From contig NZ_LAKD02000030.1 of NCBI RefSeq assembly GCF_000968685.2, forward strand, positions 52,504-116,503: 64,000 bases of DNA. The letters are read 5' to 3'. The stretch is from Streptomyces antioxidans. Lineage in GTDB: Bacteria; Actinomycetota; Actinomycetes; Streptomycetales; Streptomycetaceae. The notes beneath the pieces are model-generated. The model saw nothing but the letters and a program-made list of their open reading frames with translations. It was not told the origin of the DNA and searched no databases. Made by a program: the position numbers and the translations under genes. Below, piece after piece: positions 8,998-18,010 of the stretch. The stretch's first letter is position 1, and every line of letters begins with the position of its first letter.

Positions 8998-11900
8998 CCA
9001 CCGGAGGAAACCACGACCACCTCCCCGCTCACCTCGACGCCAAAATGACTGAGTCCACCTGGGAACACCTGGCCCTGGACGAACTCGCTCAACTCGCCTG
9101 GGACCCCAAGCCCGGCAAAGACCTGGCCCCCGGCACAGGCCACCGCCGGGACTGGGACGATCTGATCCTCCACGACGAACTCCAGGCAGCCATCGAGAAG
9201 CTGAACCCGGAGCTGACTTCCACCGCCGTCCACGAAGCTCTACGTATCGCCACCGACCCCGCCTCCCATGAGGCGTACCCGGAGAACAAGCAGGCCCATG
9301 AGTACCTGACCGTCGGCATTCGCCTCACCTACACCGACGAGTTCGGTGCTGAGCAGACTCCGACCGTCCGCCTCATCGACTTCACGGACCCCGAGGCGAA
9401 TAGCTACCTCGCCGTCAACCAGGTCACGGTCAGGGACACCGACGGCAGCCACCGGCGCTTCGACATCGTCCTGTACGTCAACGGCCTCCCCCTGGCCGTC
9501 GTCGAGTTGAAGAGCGCCTCCGACGAGAACGCGACCCTCAAGTCGGCGCACGCCCAACTCCAGGCGTATGTATCGGAGTTCCCGATCGTGTTCCGCTACA
9601 ACGTCCTTTGCCTGGTCTCGGACGGCATAACCGCCAAGTACGGCACGGCATTCACGCCGTACGAGCACTTCGCGCCTTGGAACGTCGACCACGAGGGCGA
9701 ACGCGTCGACACCAACGAGCCCGGCTACGACGGCCTCGACGCGCTGGACCTGGCCCTCCACGGCCTGTTCACGCAGGACCGGTTCCTCTCTCTCACCCGC
9801 AACTTCGTCAACTTCCCCCCGCCCGAGCCGGACGAGCGCCTCTCCGGCAAGCGCATCGCGAAGCCGCACCAGTACTTCGCGGTAAATAAGGCGGTGGACG
9901 CCGTCGTCGAGGCGTCGCGGACGAATGGCCAGGCCGGTGTCGTCTGGCACACGCAAGGCGCGGGCAAGTCCGAGGAGATGGTGGAGACGGCGGCCCTCGT
10001 CGCCCGCCACCCGGCCCTCAACAACCCCACCATCGTCGTCATCACCGACCGCAACGACCTCGACGACCAGCTCTACGACACCTTCCTCGACAGCGAGACC
10101 CTGCTCGGGCAGAAGGCCCACCAGATCGACACGCGCGAGGAGCTGCGCACCGAGCTGAAGCGGCGCAACGTCGGCGGGATCGTCTTCACCACCCTCCAGA
10201 AGTTCGGCCTGAGCAAGGAGGAGAAGGACGCCGGGAAGTCGCACCCGCTCCTCTCTGAGCGCCGCAACATCCTGGTGATCGTCGACGAGGCGCACCGCTC
10301 GCACTACGACAGCCTCGACGGCTACGCCCGTCACCTGCGCGACGCCCTGCCGTACGCCACCCTGCTCGCCTTCACCGGTACGCCGATCTCGAAGGCCGAG
10401 GCCGACACCCGTGCCGTCTTCGGCGAGTACATCGACATCTACGACCTGAAGCGCGCCGTCGACGACGGGGCCACGGTCCGCGTGTTCCACGAACCGCGTG
10501 TCATAGAGCTCGACCTGTTCGAGGGCATCGACCCAGACAAGCTCGACGAGCAGGCCAACACGCTGACCGAGGGCATGGACGACGCCGAGCGCCGCCGTGC
10601 CATCCAGTACGCGACGACGATGAACACCGTCTACGGCGCCCCCGACCGCATAGCGAAGCTGGCCGACGACCTGATCGCCCACTGGGAGCAGCGCCGCGAG
10701 CTGGTCAAGCCCGACATCGGCGGCCCCGGCAAGGCGATGGTCGTGTGCGCGACCCGCGAGATCTGCGTACGGGTGTTCGATGCGTTGGCCAAGCGGCGGC
10801 CCGGCTGGGTCGGCGACGAGGCTGACAAGGGCGTCATGAAGATCGTTTTCCATGGTGACCGCTCCGGCCCCGAGCACCTGCGCAAGCACTCCCTGCGCAA
10901 GTCCCAGCAGAAGGTCGTCCAGAAGCGTGCCAAGGACCCCGAAGACGAGCTGGAACTGCTCATCGTGCACTCGATGCTGCTCACCGGCTACGACGCCCCA
11001 CCCATCCACACTCTGTACATGGACCGCCCCATGCAGGGCGCCAACCTGATGCAGGCCCTGGCCCGGGTCAACCGCCGTTTCCGCGGCAAGCAGGACGGTC
11101 TCCTCGTTGGCTACGCGCCTCTCACCGACAACCTGGCCAAGGCCATGCGCGAGTACTCGGACCAGGACCGCAAGGACCAGACCCTCGGCGCGGACATCGA
11201 GCGGGCCATCACCGAGGTCAAGAACGAGCTGGCCACCATCAAGGGGCTGCTGGCCGGGAGCCGCTGGAAGGAGTGGCTGGCCGACACCGACCGCCCCGAC
11301 TCCCGCAAGCGCGCGCTGCGCCTGACTGCCGACTTCCTGCGCGACCCGAAGAACCCGGGCAACAAGGTCGAGCCCCTCGCCAAGCCGCTCTCCACCCGCT
11401 TCAAGGACAGCGCCGCCCGGCTGGACCGTTTCTACCGTGTCTGCGCGATGAGCAATGAGATCGCCGAGCGCTGCGAGGACTTGGACGACTGGCGTCGTGA
11501 CATCTCCTTCTTCAGCGAGGTCCGGGCCTGGATGATCAAGCTTGACGCCGCCCAGCGCGAGGCGAGCGGGGAGCCGCTCAGCGCCGAGGTCCAGCGTTAC
11601 CTGCAAGCCCTCGCAGCCTCGGTCGTCGACGCCGACGAGATCACCGACCTGTACGCGGAGGCCGGAATCGGTCGACTGGACATCACCCGTCTCAACGAGG
11701 CGCAGCTGCGCAAGCTGGAGAACTCCGAGACCCCGCACCTGGTCACCGAGGCCCTGCGCCGCATGATCCAGCAGAAGATGCGCGAGGTGACCAAGCACAA
11801 CGTCGTCCGCAATGAGAGCTTCTCCGAGCGCCTCGACGACCTGATGAAGCGGTACATGCTCCAGCAGCTCACCAGCGCCCAGGTCATCGCCGAACTCGCC

Positions 11901-12260
11901 GCCCTGGCGCGGGAGGTCTCGGCGGAGGCCCGCCGCGGCGAGCAGTTCGACCCGCCGCTCAGCCATGCCGAGCTGGCCTTCTACGATGCGGTCGCCCACC
12001 GCGACATGGCCGAGCTGATGGAAGGCGGCCAGGACACCCTCGCCAAGATCGCCCGAGCCCTGGTGAAGGACATCCGGAAGAACCTCTCCGTCGATTGGCT
12101 CTCCCGCGAGCCCGTCCGGGCCAAGCTGCGCACCCGCATCCGCCGCGTGCTGGCAATGTTCGACTACCCGCCGGAGGAGGAGCGCGAGGCGGTCGACCTG
12201 GTCCTCAAGCAGATGGAGATCGTGGCTGCCCTGTGGGCGCCCGGGACGAAGGAGGGGTAG
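8994..12260 (+). CDS. hsdR: Type I restriction endonuclease subunit HsdR
   Basis: ATP-driven translocase and endonuclease subunit, 1088 aa, a normal length for the family. The nuclease domain near the N-terminus has D157 ... E171-L-K173 (PD-ExK type). The motor has Walker A GAGKS (322-326) and a DEAH box (431-434), followed by a second RecA-like lobe with 'ALARVNRRF' and a helical C-terminal domain that would dock on the methylase core. The ATG overlaps the hsdS stop (ATGA). A second ATG at codon 18 is possible because the family homology begins near there. All active-site residues are present, so the system appears intact. Confidence 0.96.
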   Translation: MTTGGNHDHLPAHLDAKMTESTWEHLALDELAQLAWDPKPGKDLAPGTGHRRDWDDLILHDELQAAIEKLNPELTSTAVHEALRIATDPASHEAYPENKQAHEYLTVGIRLTYTDEFGAEQTPTVRLIDFTDPEANSYLAVNQVTVRDTDGSHRRFDIVLYVNGLPLAVVELKSASDENATLKSAHAQLQAYVSEFPIVFRYNVLCLVSDGITAKYGTAFTPYEHFAPWNVDHEGERVDTNEPGYDGLDALDLALHGLFTQDRFLSLTRNFVNFPPPEPDERLSGKRIAKPHQYFAVNKAVDAVVEASRTNGQAGVVWHTQGAGKSEEMVETAALVARHPALNNPTIVVITDRNDLDDQLYDTFLDSETLLGQKAHQIDTREELRTELKRRNVGGIVFTTLQKFGLSKEEKDAGKSHPLLSERRNILVIVDEAHRSHYDSLDGYARHLRDALPYATLLAFTGTPISKAEADTRAVFGEYIDIYDLKRAVDDGATVRVFHEPRVIELDLFEGIDPDKLDEQANTLTEGMDDAERRRAIQYATTMNTVYGAPDRIAKLADDLIAHWEQRRELVKPDIGGPGKAMVVCATREICVRVFDALAKRRPGWVGDEADKGVMKIVFHGDRSGPEHLRKHSLRKSQQKVVQKRAKDPEDELELLIVHSMLLTGYDAPPIHTLYMDRPMQGANLMQALARVNRRFRGKQDGLLVGYAPLTDNLAKAMREYSDQDRKDQTLGADIERAITEVKNELATIKGLLAGSRWKEWLADTDRPDSRKRALRLTADFLRDPKNPGNKVEPLAKPLSTRFKDSAARLDRFYRVCAMSNEIAERCEDLDDWRRDISFFSEVRAWMIKLDAAQREASGEPLSAEVQRYLQALAASVVDADEITDLYAEAGIGRLDITRLNEAQLRKLENSETPHLVTEALRRMIQQKMREVTKHNVVRNESFSERLDDLMKRYMLQQLTSAQVIAELAALAREVSAEARRGEQFDPPLSHAELAFYDAVAHRDMAELMEGGQDTLAKIARALVKDIRKNLSVDWLSREPVRAKLRTRIRRVLAMFDYPPEEEREAVDLVLKQMEIVAALWAPGTKEG

Positions 12261-12290
12261 CACAGAGGTACTGCCACGGAGGCGGGCTTC

Positions 12291-12323
12291 CCTGGGGCGG
12301 GTGGCGACTACGCCAGCCCCAGG
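12291..12323. terminator. Hairpin after the hsd operon
   Basis: Arms CCTGGGG and CCCCAGG enclose a second stem TGGCG/CGCCA. It lies 30 bp past the hsdR stop and covers the stop of the minus-strand toxin-like remnant, so it could end transcription from both sides. There is no T-run, as is common in high-GC organisms. Confidence 0.5.
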
Positions 12324-12505
12324 ATCACGCGGACGCACTCTTGCACACGCCGCATCTCGCTCGGGGCCGTCAGGCTGAGACGCCGCCGAAGCCTCGGTTC
12401 GTCGACGATGGGCAAGCCGGTGCGGTTCACGTACGACTTATTGTACGTGGTCACTCCGCAGTCCGGACCGATCGGGACGTGGGTGAAGACGGGGCCCGGT
12501 GCCAC
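12308..12505 (-). pseudogene. MazF/PemK-like toxin remnant (C-terminal part)
   Basis: A 65-codon frame with good codon bias reads 'THVPIGPDCGVTT' and ends with 'PSEMRRVQECVRVILGL'. This resembles the C-terminal half of MazF/PemK endoribonucleases, which end in a helix of that kind. The N-terminal half with the usual 'RGEIWWADL..GSEPAGRRPVLV' block is missing upstream in every frame. I see no antitoxin next to it. The rest of the stretch up to the operator at 12738 shows nothing recognisable. A genuine short protein of other function is possible. Confidence 0.4.
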
Positions 12506-12737
12506 CCGTGATCACGCTGACAGTGGTTCCACGGTGGAGGCGGGTGTTCTCACGGACGTACCGAGCGAACGGCCCAGCCTTCGTCGAGTCCTGAGGGCGA
12601 GTCAGGCTGTGGGCTGCTCCTGGTGGCCGCCTTGGCCGTGCGCTGGGGTTCGGCGTCGCGTCATCCACTAGGCAAAACGGTGTGTGGGCCAAGATGCCCG
12701 TCACCCCGCCAACTGCCGTCGATAGGCAGTATCGATC

Positions 12738-12757
12738 GTGATAACCCGGGTTATCAC
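12738..12757. promoter_or_regulatory. Palindromic operator, copy 2
   Basis: GTGATAACCCGGGTTATCAC is a perfect 20-bp inverted repeat sharing TGATAAC-N4-GTTATCA with the site at 3765-3784. It lies about 160 bp upstream of the SMC-like ATPase start. The spacer bases and outermost bases differ between the copies while the half-sites are identical, which is what selection on a binding site would produce. Confidence 0.6.
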
Positions 12758-12919
12758 CGATGATATGGATCGAGCAACTTCTCCGCCTCTAACGTCTGTT
12801 CCGTCACACCGGGCTCGCGCAAAGCCGGGAGGCTCGCCTCTCTCGCTCACCGCACGGGCCCGGCCGGTGCCCCATTGGACATCGGCCATCGGAACGGGCC
12901 ACGGAGGGCGGAGAGCACC

Positions 12920-15382
12920 ATGACGGAACACCTCGCACAGAGCGACCCGAACGCAACGAACGAGCAGGGTCGAGGCAGCTCCTCGACGCTCTCCCGGCTG
13001 GCCGCCCGCCTCGAAAGCTCGGCGCTCGCCGAGGCGCCCCGGGAACTCCTGCGCGAGGTACTGGGCGCCGCGCCGTCGGGGTCCGGCGCCCCCGCTGTTC
13101 CGCACCCGGACCAGCGGGTGTTCCTCGACTCCATCAACGTCAGCGGCTTTCGCGGCATCGGCCGCAAGGCGCGTCTGCCGCTGACCGCGAAGCCCGGCGT
13201 CACCCTCGTCGTGGGACGTAACGGCTCGGGGAAGTCCAGCTTCGCTGAGGGCGCCGAGACGGCGCTCACGGGCCGGACCGCCCGCCTGGACAAGCAGCGG
13301 GGCGAGGCGTGGCACCGGCACTGGCGCAACCTGCACGACGGGGCCGACCCGAAGGTCGAGGTCCGCCTCGCCATCGCGGGCGACCCCCGGCTGTCCACCC
13401 TGACGTGTACCTGGCCCGGCGACGATGTCACCGCCCCCGCAGTCGAGTTCAGGCGGCCGGGCCACGGCCGGCGGCCCTTCGCCGACATTGGCTGGGAGCG
13501 GGCCCTGAACGATTACAGCCCCTTCCTGTCGTACACGGATCTCGACAAGGTTCTCAACGGCAGGCCCAGCGAGCAGTACGACTCGATCGCCGCCATCCTC
13601 GGACTCGGCGAGCTGGCCGACGCGGACGAGCGGCTCCAGGGCATCGAGAGGGCGCTCGCCTCCGCGCTGAAGCAGGTCGAGGCGGAACGGCCCGCACTCG
13701 TCGAGGTGTTGTCCGCGCTGGACGACCCCCGGGCAGAACACGCGCTCGCGGTGGTCGGCGGGGCGGGCGACCCCGACTTCGTCGAGCTCGGCGCCCTCGT
13801 GACCGCCGTGCCCGAGGCGGACGAGGGTCGTCTCCGGGAACTGCGCGCGACCGCTGGGCTGACCGGACCAGACCTCGGCGCGGTCGGCGCGGCCGTGGAC
13901 CGGCTGCGCGAGGCCATCGCCGTACTCGACGACGTACGTGCCTCGGGCGCCGAGGACGCCCACCAGCGTGCGGAACTGCTGGCCAAGGCCCTGGAGCACA
14001 GTCTCCGGCACGAGGACGAGGACACCTGTCCGGTGTGCGGGTCCAACCGACCGCTCGACGAGGCGTGGGCCGACCGGACAGCCGAACAGGTGGCGACCCT
14101 GCGGCAGGAGGCCGCGACCGCGCGGGAGGCCCGGACCGGGCTGCGGGACGCGGTGGACGCCGTCCGCCACCTCGTCACGCCGGTGCCTGGGTGGCTGCCC
14201 GCCCCGCTCGTGGACCCGTGGGAAGAGTGGCAGGCGTGCCGGGCGATCGATGACGCCGAGCGGCTCGCCGTCCGCGCCGAGACCGCCGCGCTCGTCCTCG
14301 CCGACGCCTGCGCCGCGCTGCGGGAGGAAGCCCTGCGGGAGCTGGAGAAGCTCGACGAGGAGCGGCGCGCTTGTGTCACCCGCCTCGCGGGCTGGCTCGA
14401 CCGGGCCCGGACCGCGTACCCCGGCAGGCCGCGGCTGCGCCAGGTGAGGGCGGCTCGTAAGTGGCTCAAGGAGGCGTGTGCCGAGCTGCGCGAAGAGCGG
14501 TTGCGGCCGTTCGAGGACTACTCGCAGCGGATCTGGGAGGAACTGCGCCAGCAGAGCAACGTGGACCTGCGTTCCGTACGCCTGACCGGCAGCGAGAAGG
14601 CCACCGTGCGCAAGCTGGTGATGGACGTGTCCGTCGACGGCACACAGGCGGCGGCCCTCGGTGTCATGAGCCAGGGCGAACTGCACTCCCTCGCGCTCTC
14701 GCTCTTCCTGCCGCGCGCCGCCGCGCCGGACAGTCCCTTCGGGTTCGTCGTCATCGACGACCCCGTGCAGTCCATGGATCCCGCCAAGGTGCACGGCCTC
14801 GCGAAGGTCCTGCACGACCTCGGGGAGACCCGGCAGGTCGTGGTCTTCACCCACGACACGCGGCTCCAGCGGGCCTTCACCAACCAGGAGTTCCCGGTGA
14901 ACGTACTGGAGGTGGAGCGGGAGGGCCGGTCCGCGGTGATCGTGCGGCGGGTGACTGATCCGGTCGGCCAGGCCCTGGCCGACGCACGCGCCCTCGCCCG
15001 CACGCCGAACCTCCCGCCGGTCGCGATGACCCATGTACTGCCCAGCCTCTGCCGCACCGTCCTGGAACGCGCATTCTCCGAGGCCGCGTGGCTGCGGCTG
15101 CACCGGGCGGGGCTGGCCGAGCACGAGGCGGAGAAGACCGTCGCGGGTGCCGTCACGCTGATGGACATCGCCGCCTTGGGACTCATCGGAGATACGTCGA
15201 AGAAGGCAGGTGAGGTCTACCGCGAAGTGCGCAGGCGCTGCGGCCCCGAGGCGGTGGACCTCATTCGGCAGTGCCAGGAGGGTGCCCACCCGTCAGGCAC
15301 CTCGATGCCGGATCCCTACCGGTTCGTGGACGACATCAAGGCGGTCGCCCTGACGGTACGCAAGCCCGAGGAGGGGCCATGA
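12920..15382 (+). CDS. SMC/Rad50-like ATPase of the defence island
   Basis: About 820 aa. It has N-terminal Walker A GRNGSGKSS (99-107) after the strand 'VFLDSINVSGFRGI', two coiled-coil arms around a CPVCGS zinc-hook-like motif (C370, C373), ABC-type signature MSQGELHSLALSLFL (583-597), Walker B FVVIDDPVQSMD (609-620) and an H-loop FTHD (643-646). Proteins of this architecture sense or handle DNA ends in repair and in anti-phage systems. The C-terminal 170 residues after the ATPase head are extra. The ATG follows GGAGGGCGGAGAG; a TTG at 12875 would add 15 residues. The stop overlaps the next gene (ATGA). The neighbours suggest defence rather than housekeeping repair. Confidence 0.85.
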   Translation: MTEHLAQSDPNATNEQGRGSSSTLSRLAARLESSALAEAPRELLREVLGAAPSGSGAPAVPHPDQRVFLDSINVSGFRGIGRKARLPLTAKPGVTLVVGRNGSGKSSFAEGAETALTGRTARLDKQRGEAWHRHWRNLHDGADPKVEVRLAIAGDPRLSTLTCTWPGDDVTAPAVEFRRPGHGRRPFADIGWERALNDYSPFLSYTDLDKVLNGRPSEQYDSIAAILGLGELADADERLQGIERALASALKQVEAERPALVEVLSALDDPRAEHALAVVGGAGDPDFVELGALVTAVPEADEGRLRELRATAGLTGPDLGAVGAAVDRLREAIAVLDDVRASGAEDAHQRAELLAKALEHSLRHEDEDTCPVCGSNRPLDEAWADRTAEQVATLRQEAATAREARTGLRDAVDAVRHLVTPVPGWLPAPLVDPWEEWQACRAIDDAERLAVRAETAALVLADACAALREEALRELEKLDEERRACVTRLAGWLDRARTAYPGRPRLRQVRAARKWLKEACAELREERLRPFEDYSQRIWEELRQQSNVDLRSVRLTGSEKATVRKLVMDVSVDGTQAAALGVMSQGELHSLALSLFLPRAAAPDSPFGFVVIDDPVQSMDPAKVHGLAKVLHDLGETRQVVVFTHDTRLQRAFTNQEFPVNVLEVEREGRSAVIVRRVTDPVGQALADARALARTPNLPPVAMTHVLPSLCRTVLERAFSEAAWLRLHRAGLAEHEAEKTVAGAVTLMDIAALGLIGDTSKKAGEVYREVRRRCGPEAVDLIRQCQEGAHPSGTSMPDPYRFVDDIKAVALTVRKPEEGP

Positions 15383-15816
15383 ACGCGACCATCCGCCAAC
15401 TGCTCGACACCGCCGACCTGCTCCTCGCGGACACCGGCGAGCCCGCCACGCCCGCTGCCACGCCCGTGCCCGCCCGGCCCACCGCGCTCGCCGCCGTACC
15501 CGCCGCGTCCACCGCGACTACGGCGAGCCGGTGCCGAGGTGCCGCCTTCGCCCTGCGTGCCGCACTGGAGAGTGCGGTCGCCGACCGCCTCGCCGCCCAC
15601 CGTGCGCCGCGCGCGATTCGGGAGGGCACCCAGCGGGCCGCGTTCCTCTGGCTCCGCGGTTGCGCCGAAGCCGGAACGGCCCGCCGGGCGAAGGCCGCGT
15701 GGAGCCAGCTCTGCCTGGGGTGCCACTACCACCAGTACGAGATCGGTCCCACGGAGGACCAGGTGCGCGCGTGGCGTACCGAAGTAGCGGCGATCGTCGC
15801 CCTGTTGGCCCACTGA
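15379..15816 (+). CDS. Small Cys/His protein coupled to the SMC-like ATPase
   Basis: 145 aa of unknown function. The first 50 residues are Ala/Pro/Thr-rich and probably disordered. The rest looks helical and contains the compact block GCHYHQYEIGPT (114-125), with another Cys at 112, which might bind metal or form an active site. No HNH, PD-ExK or R-x4-6-H HEPN motif is present. The ATG overlaps the ATPase stop in ATGA, so the two proteins are made together and probably interact. A role as an accessory or effector subunit of the ATPase is inferred from this coupling. Confidence 0.75.
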   Translation: MNATIRQLLDTADLLLADTGEPATPAATPVPARPTALAAVPAASTATTASRCRGAAFALRAALESAVADRLAAHRAPRAIREGTQRAAFLWLRGCAEAGTARRAKAAWSQLCLGCHYHQYEIGPTEDQVRAWRTEVAAIVALLAH

Positions 15817-15894
15817 TCAGCATTTGGCCCACGTCCCCCTGTTCCGCCGAGCGAAGAGGCGGGCGCTGGTCGGCAGCGCCAGGAGGAGACACAC

Positions 15895-17646
15895 ATGAGA
15901 ACGACACCACGGGGGCGGTTAGCGCCACCGTCCACAAAGAGCGGAGCGAGGAGCGGCACCATGACGGCCCGTACGTCCAAGCGAACCCTGTATCGGCTCA
16001 AGGGGGTGTCTCCCACTGCCGACTCGATGTTCGACGCCCTATACGCAGACCAGTTGGAGAGGGTCCACGCGGATTTCGACATCCCTGAGAACCTCGGTGT
16101 ACCGGCCGTCCTGGTCACCGGCAGCTTCGAACAGCCCGTCGCCAGCTGGTGCGACGAGATCTTCCGTACGACGGGTATCGAGGTGTCACGACCGGTCAAC
16201 CGCTCGGCCGCACTGCTGATGCTCGCGGTGGACGGCGAGGTGTACGCCATCGGCTACGACCAGGGCTTCCGCCTGGTGCCCGACCGGCTGAAGGACCACC
16301 GCTTCGGGCTGAGCTTCGCGTCCCGCCGGGTGGACCCTGGAAGGATCCGGGACCTGGTGTCGCACACCCCGGGCGGAGGGCGCACCGACATTACCCTGAT
16401 CCCGAGCGGGGCCTCGGTGTGGAGCCTGGGCATCGTCGAGCACGCCCAGATCGTGCGCCGCCTCGGCGGTCACCTGGACGACATCCCGCTCACCATCTCC
16501 CGGGACAACCCGGCGAAGATCTCCAGCGCCGAGGGTGGTGTCGGCCTGCGCATGCGGCTCGGCGTGGAGGGCGCCGACCTGATTGCCGATATCCGCGCGA
16601 TCGCCCGTGTGCTGCGCGAGGAGAAGCCGAGCCCGGGGCTGGAGTTCGTCGAGCACGTCGTGCCTGCTGACGATTCCAGCCTTGTCACCCGCCTGGAGGC
16701 CAACCTTGACGACCTTCTGGGGCAGGAGCCTGACGGAAAGATCAGAGTCGCCGTCCCCATCGATTATTGGGACGACTACATGGCAGCCCGGGCGTTCCGG
16801 GCCAGGATCAACAGCGACGCGGCCGGCCGGTCGACCGACGACTTCGACCTTGAGTACGTCCTCTGCCGGGCGCGCATTCAGCGTGCGGGCAGCCGCGTGG
16901 CCGCGCTCCGGGAAGGAACCGTCACCCTTTACCGGCACAGCCGCGCCGACCGGGCCGACGAGATCTGGACGTCCAGCGCGCTCCGCTGGATCGAGGCGGA
17001 GGTGTTCCTCGACTCTCGCCGGTTCTTCCTGATGGACGGGCACTGGTACGAGATCGATCAGGAGTACCTGAAGACGATTCGCTCGCACGCCGAGCGGTTG
17101 ATCGCCGACAACCCGTCCGTCGAGCTGCCCCCGTGGGTCCTGGGGGGGAAGGAGCGCAGCTACAACGAGTCCGTGCCTGACCAGCGGCCCGGGTACGTCT
17201 GCTTCGACCGCGACAACGTTCAGACCGCGCTGCATCGCGGGAACGGCGTGGAGATCTGCGATTTGCTGAGCCCAGACAACGCGCTGGTCATGGTGAAGCG
17301 TGCCAAGGGCTCCGACGTGCTGAGCCACCTCTTCAGCCAGGCGCTCGTAGCCGTACAGACGCTGCGGAACTCCCCGGAGGGACGGAAACGGTTCGCCGAG
17401 AAGGTGGCCGCGGCCCGGAAGGGGCGCGGTCTACCGAAGGACTTCCAGCCCTCCAAAGTCGTCTTCGCGATCCTGCTGAAGGACGGCACCGACCTCACCG
17501 CCGACACCCTGTTTCCGTTCTCGCAGGTGACCCTGGTACAGACGGCCAGGATGCTCGAAGCGTGGGGTGTTCAGGTCGAGGTCGTAGGTATCGCTGCCAC
17601 TCCGTCGCCTGTCACCTCGACTGGCGTCCGGCGGTTGGCGGCGTAA
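15895..17646 (+). CDS. TIGR04141 (DUF6119-type) sporadically distributed protein
   Basis: About 583 aa. It matches what I know of the TIGR04141 'sporadically distributed' family: an N-terminal strand (SKRTLYRLKG), 'YAIGYDQGFRLVPDRLKDHRF' near 118-138, then 'FGLSFASRRVDPGRIRDLV', and C-terminal 'VVFAILLKDG' followed by 'TLFPFSQVTLVQTARML'. No function is established to my knowledge; members are typical of mobile and defence islands. It lies 78 bp after the small Cys/His gene with its own AGGAGG ribosome site, and no terminator is seen between, so it may share their transcript. An ATG at 15961 (GAGGAG upstream) fits the family N-terminus better and would remove 22 low-complexity residues. Confidence 0.85.
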   Translation: MRTTPRGRLAPPSTKSGARSGTMTARTSKRTLYRLKGVSPTADSMFDALYADQLERVHADFDIPENLGVPAVLVTGSFEQPVASWCDEIFRTTGIEVSRPVNRSAALLMLAVDGEVYAIGYDQGFRLVPDRLKDHRFGLSFASRRVDPGRIRDLVSHTPGGGRTDITLIPSGASVWSLGIVEHAQIVRRLGGHLDDIPLTISRDNPAKISSAEGGVGLRMRLGVEGADLIADIRAIARVLREEKPSPGLEFVEHVVPADDSSLVTRLEANLDDLLGQEPDGKIRVAVPIDYWDDYMAARAFRARINSDAAGRSTDDFDLEYVLCRARIQRAGSRVAALREGTVTLYRHSRADRADEIWTSSALRWIEAEVFLDSRRFFLMDGHWYEIDQEYLKTIRSHAERLIADNPSVELPPWVLGGKERSYNESVPDQRPGYVCFDRDNVQTALHRGNGVEICDLLSPDNALVMVKRAKGSDVLSHLFSQALVAVQTLRNSPEGRKRFAEKVAAARKGRGLPKDFQPSKVVFAILLKDGTDLTADTLFPFSQVTLVQTARMLEAWGVQVEVVGIAATPSPVTSTGVRRLAA

Positions 17647-17746
17647 CTGCCGCGCACCGAGACGTCGTACGCCGGCGTCTCCTGCGAGCCATGCCGGATC
17701 TCGAGATGGCTGTGGTAGCAGAATGGGGCCTCAGCGATGCCAGCTG

Positions 17747-17938
17747 TTATGCCAGTGACTTTCGCAATGCGTTGACCAGTGACATTGCGCGCACGTCGTT
17801 GGGACCCCCGGTGATGTTGTTCATCGCATAGCCGAAGGCGATGCCGTGCTTCGCGTCGGCGAAGCCGAGCGAGCCGCCTCGACCAGTGTGGCCGAAGGAG
17901 TTCGGGCCGATCATGGGGTTGGTCTCTGTACTGCTCCA
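17747..17938 (-). pseudogene. Beta-lactamase/esterase-family remnant (C-terminus)
   Basis: The frame reads 'NPMIGPNSFGHTGRGGSLGFAD', then 'GIAFGYAMNNITGGPNDVRAMSLVNALRKSL', the C-terminal end of class C-type beta-lactamase or family VIII esterase proteins. The HTG triad stands in the position of the KTG box. The serine SxxK motif and the first three quarters of the gene are absent upstream, and a start codon linked to this segment is not convincing. It is therefore a broken fragment left between the TIGR04141 gene and the HATPase gene. Confidence 0.7.
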
Positions 17939-18010
17939 TGGCTGCCGACTCCAGGATTTCCGGAGTAGCAGGCGCACACCGCCCACCACGCCGATGAGCG
18001 CGGCATGCAT

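Noticed and set aside
9240..12338. Long minus-strand frame opposite hsdR
   Set aside because: Antisense of a complete HsdR with all motifs; it has no ribosome site or domain content of its own.
1..17646. BREX, DISARM, Pgl or Septu system
   Set aside because: No PglZ, BrxC, DrmA/DrmB or HNH partner is present. The ATPase's partner has no nuclease motif, and the PLD-like gene alone is not enough to call DISARM.
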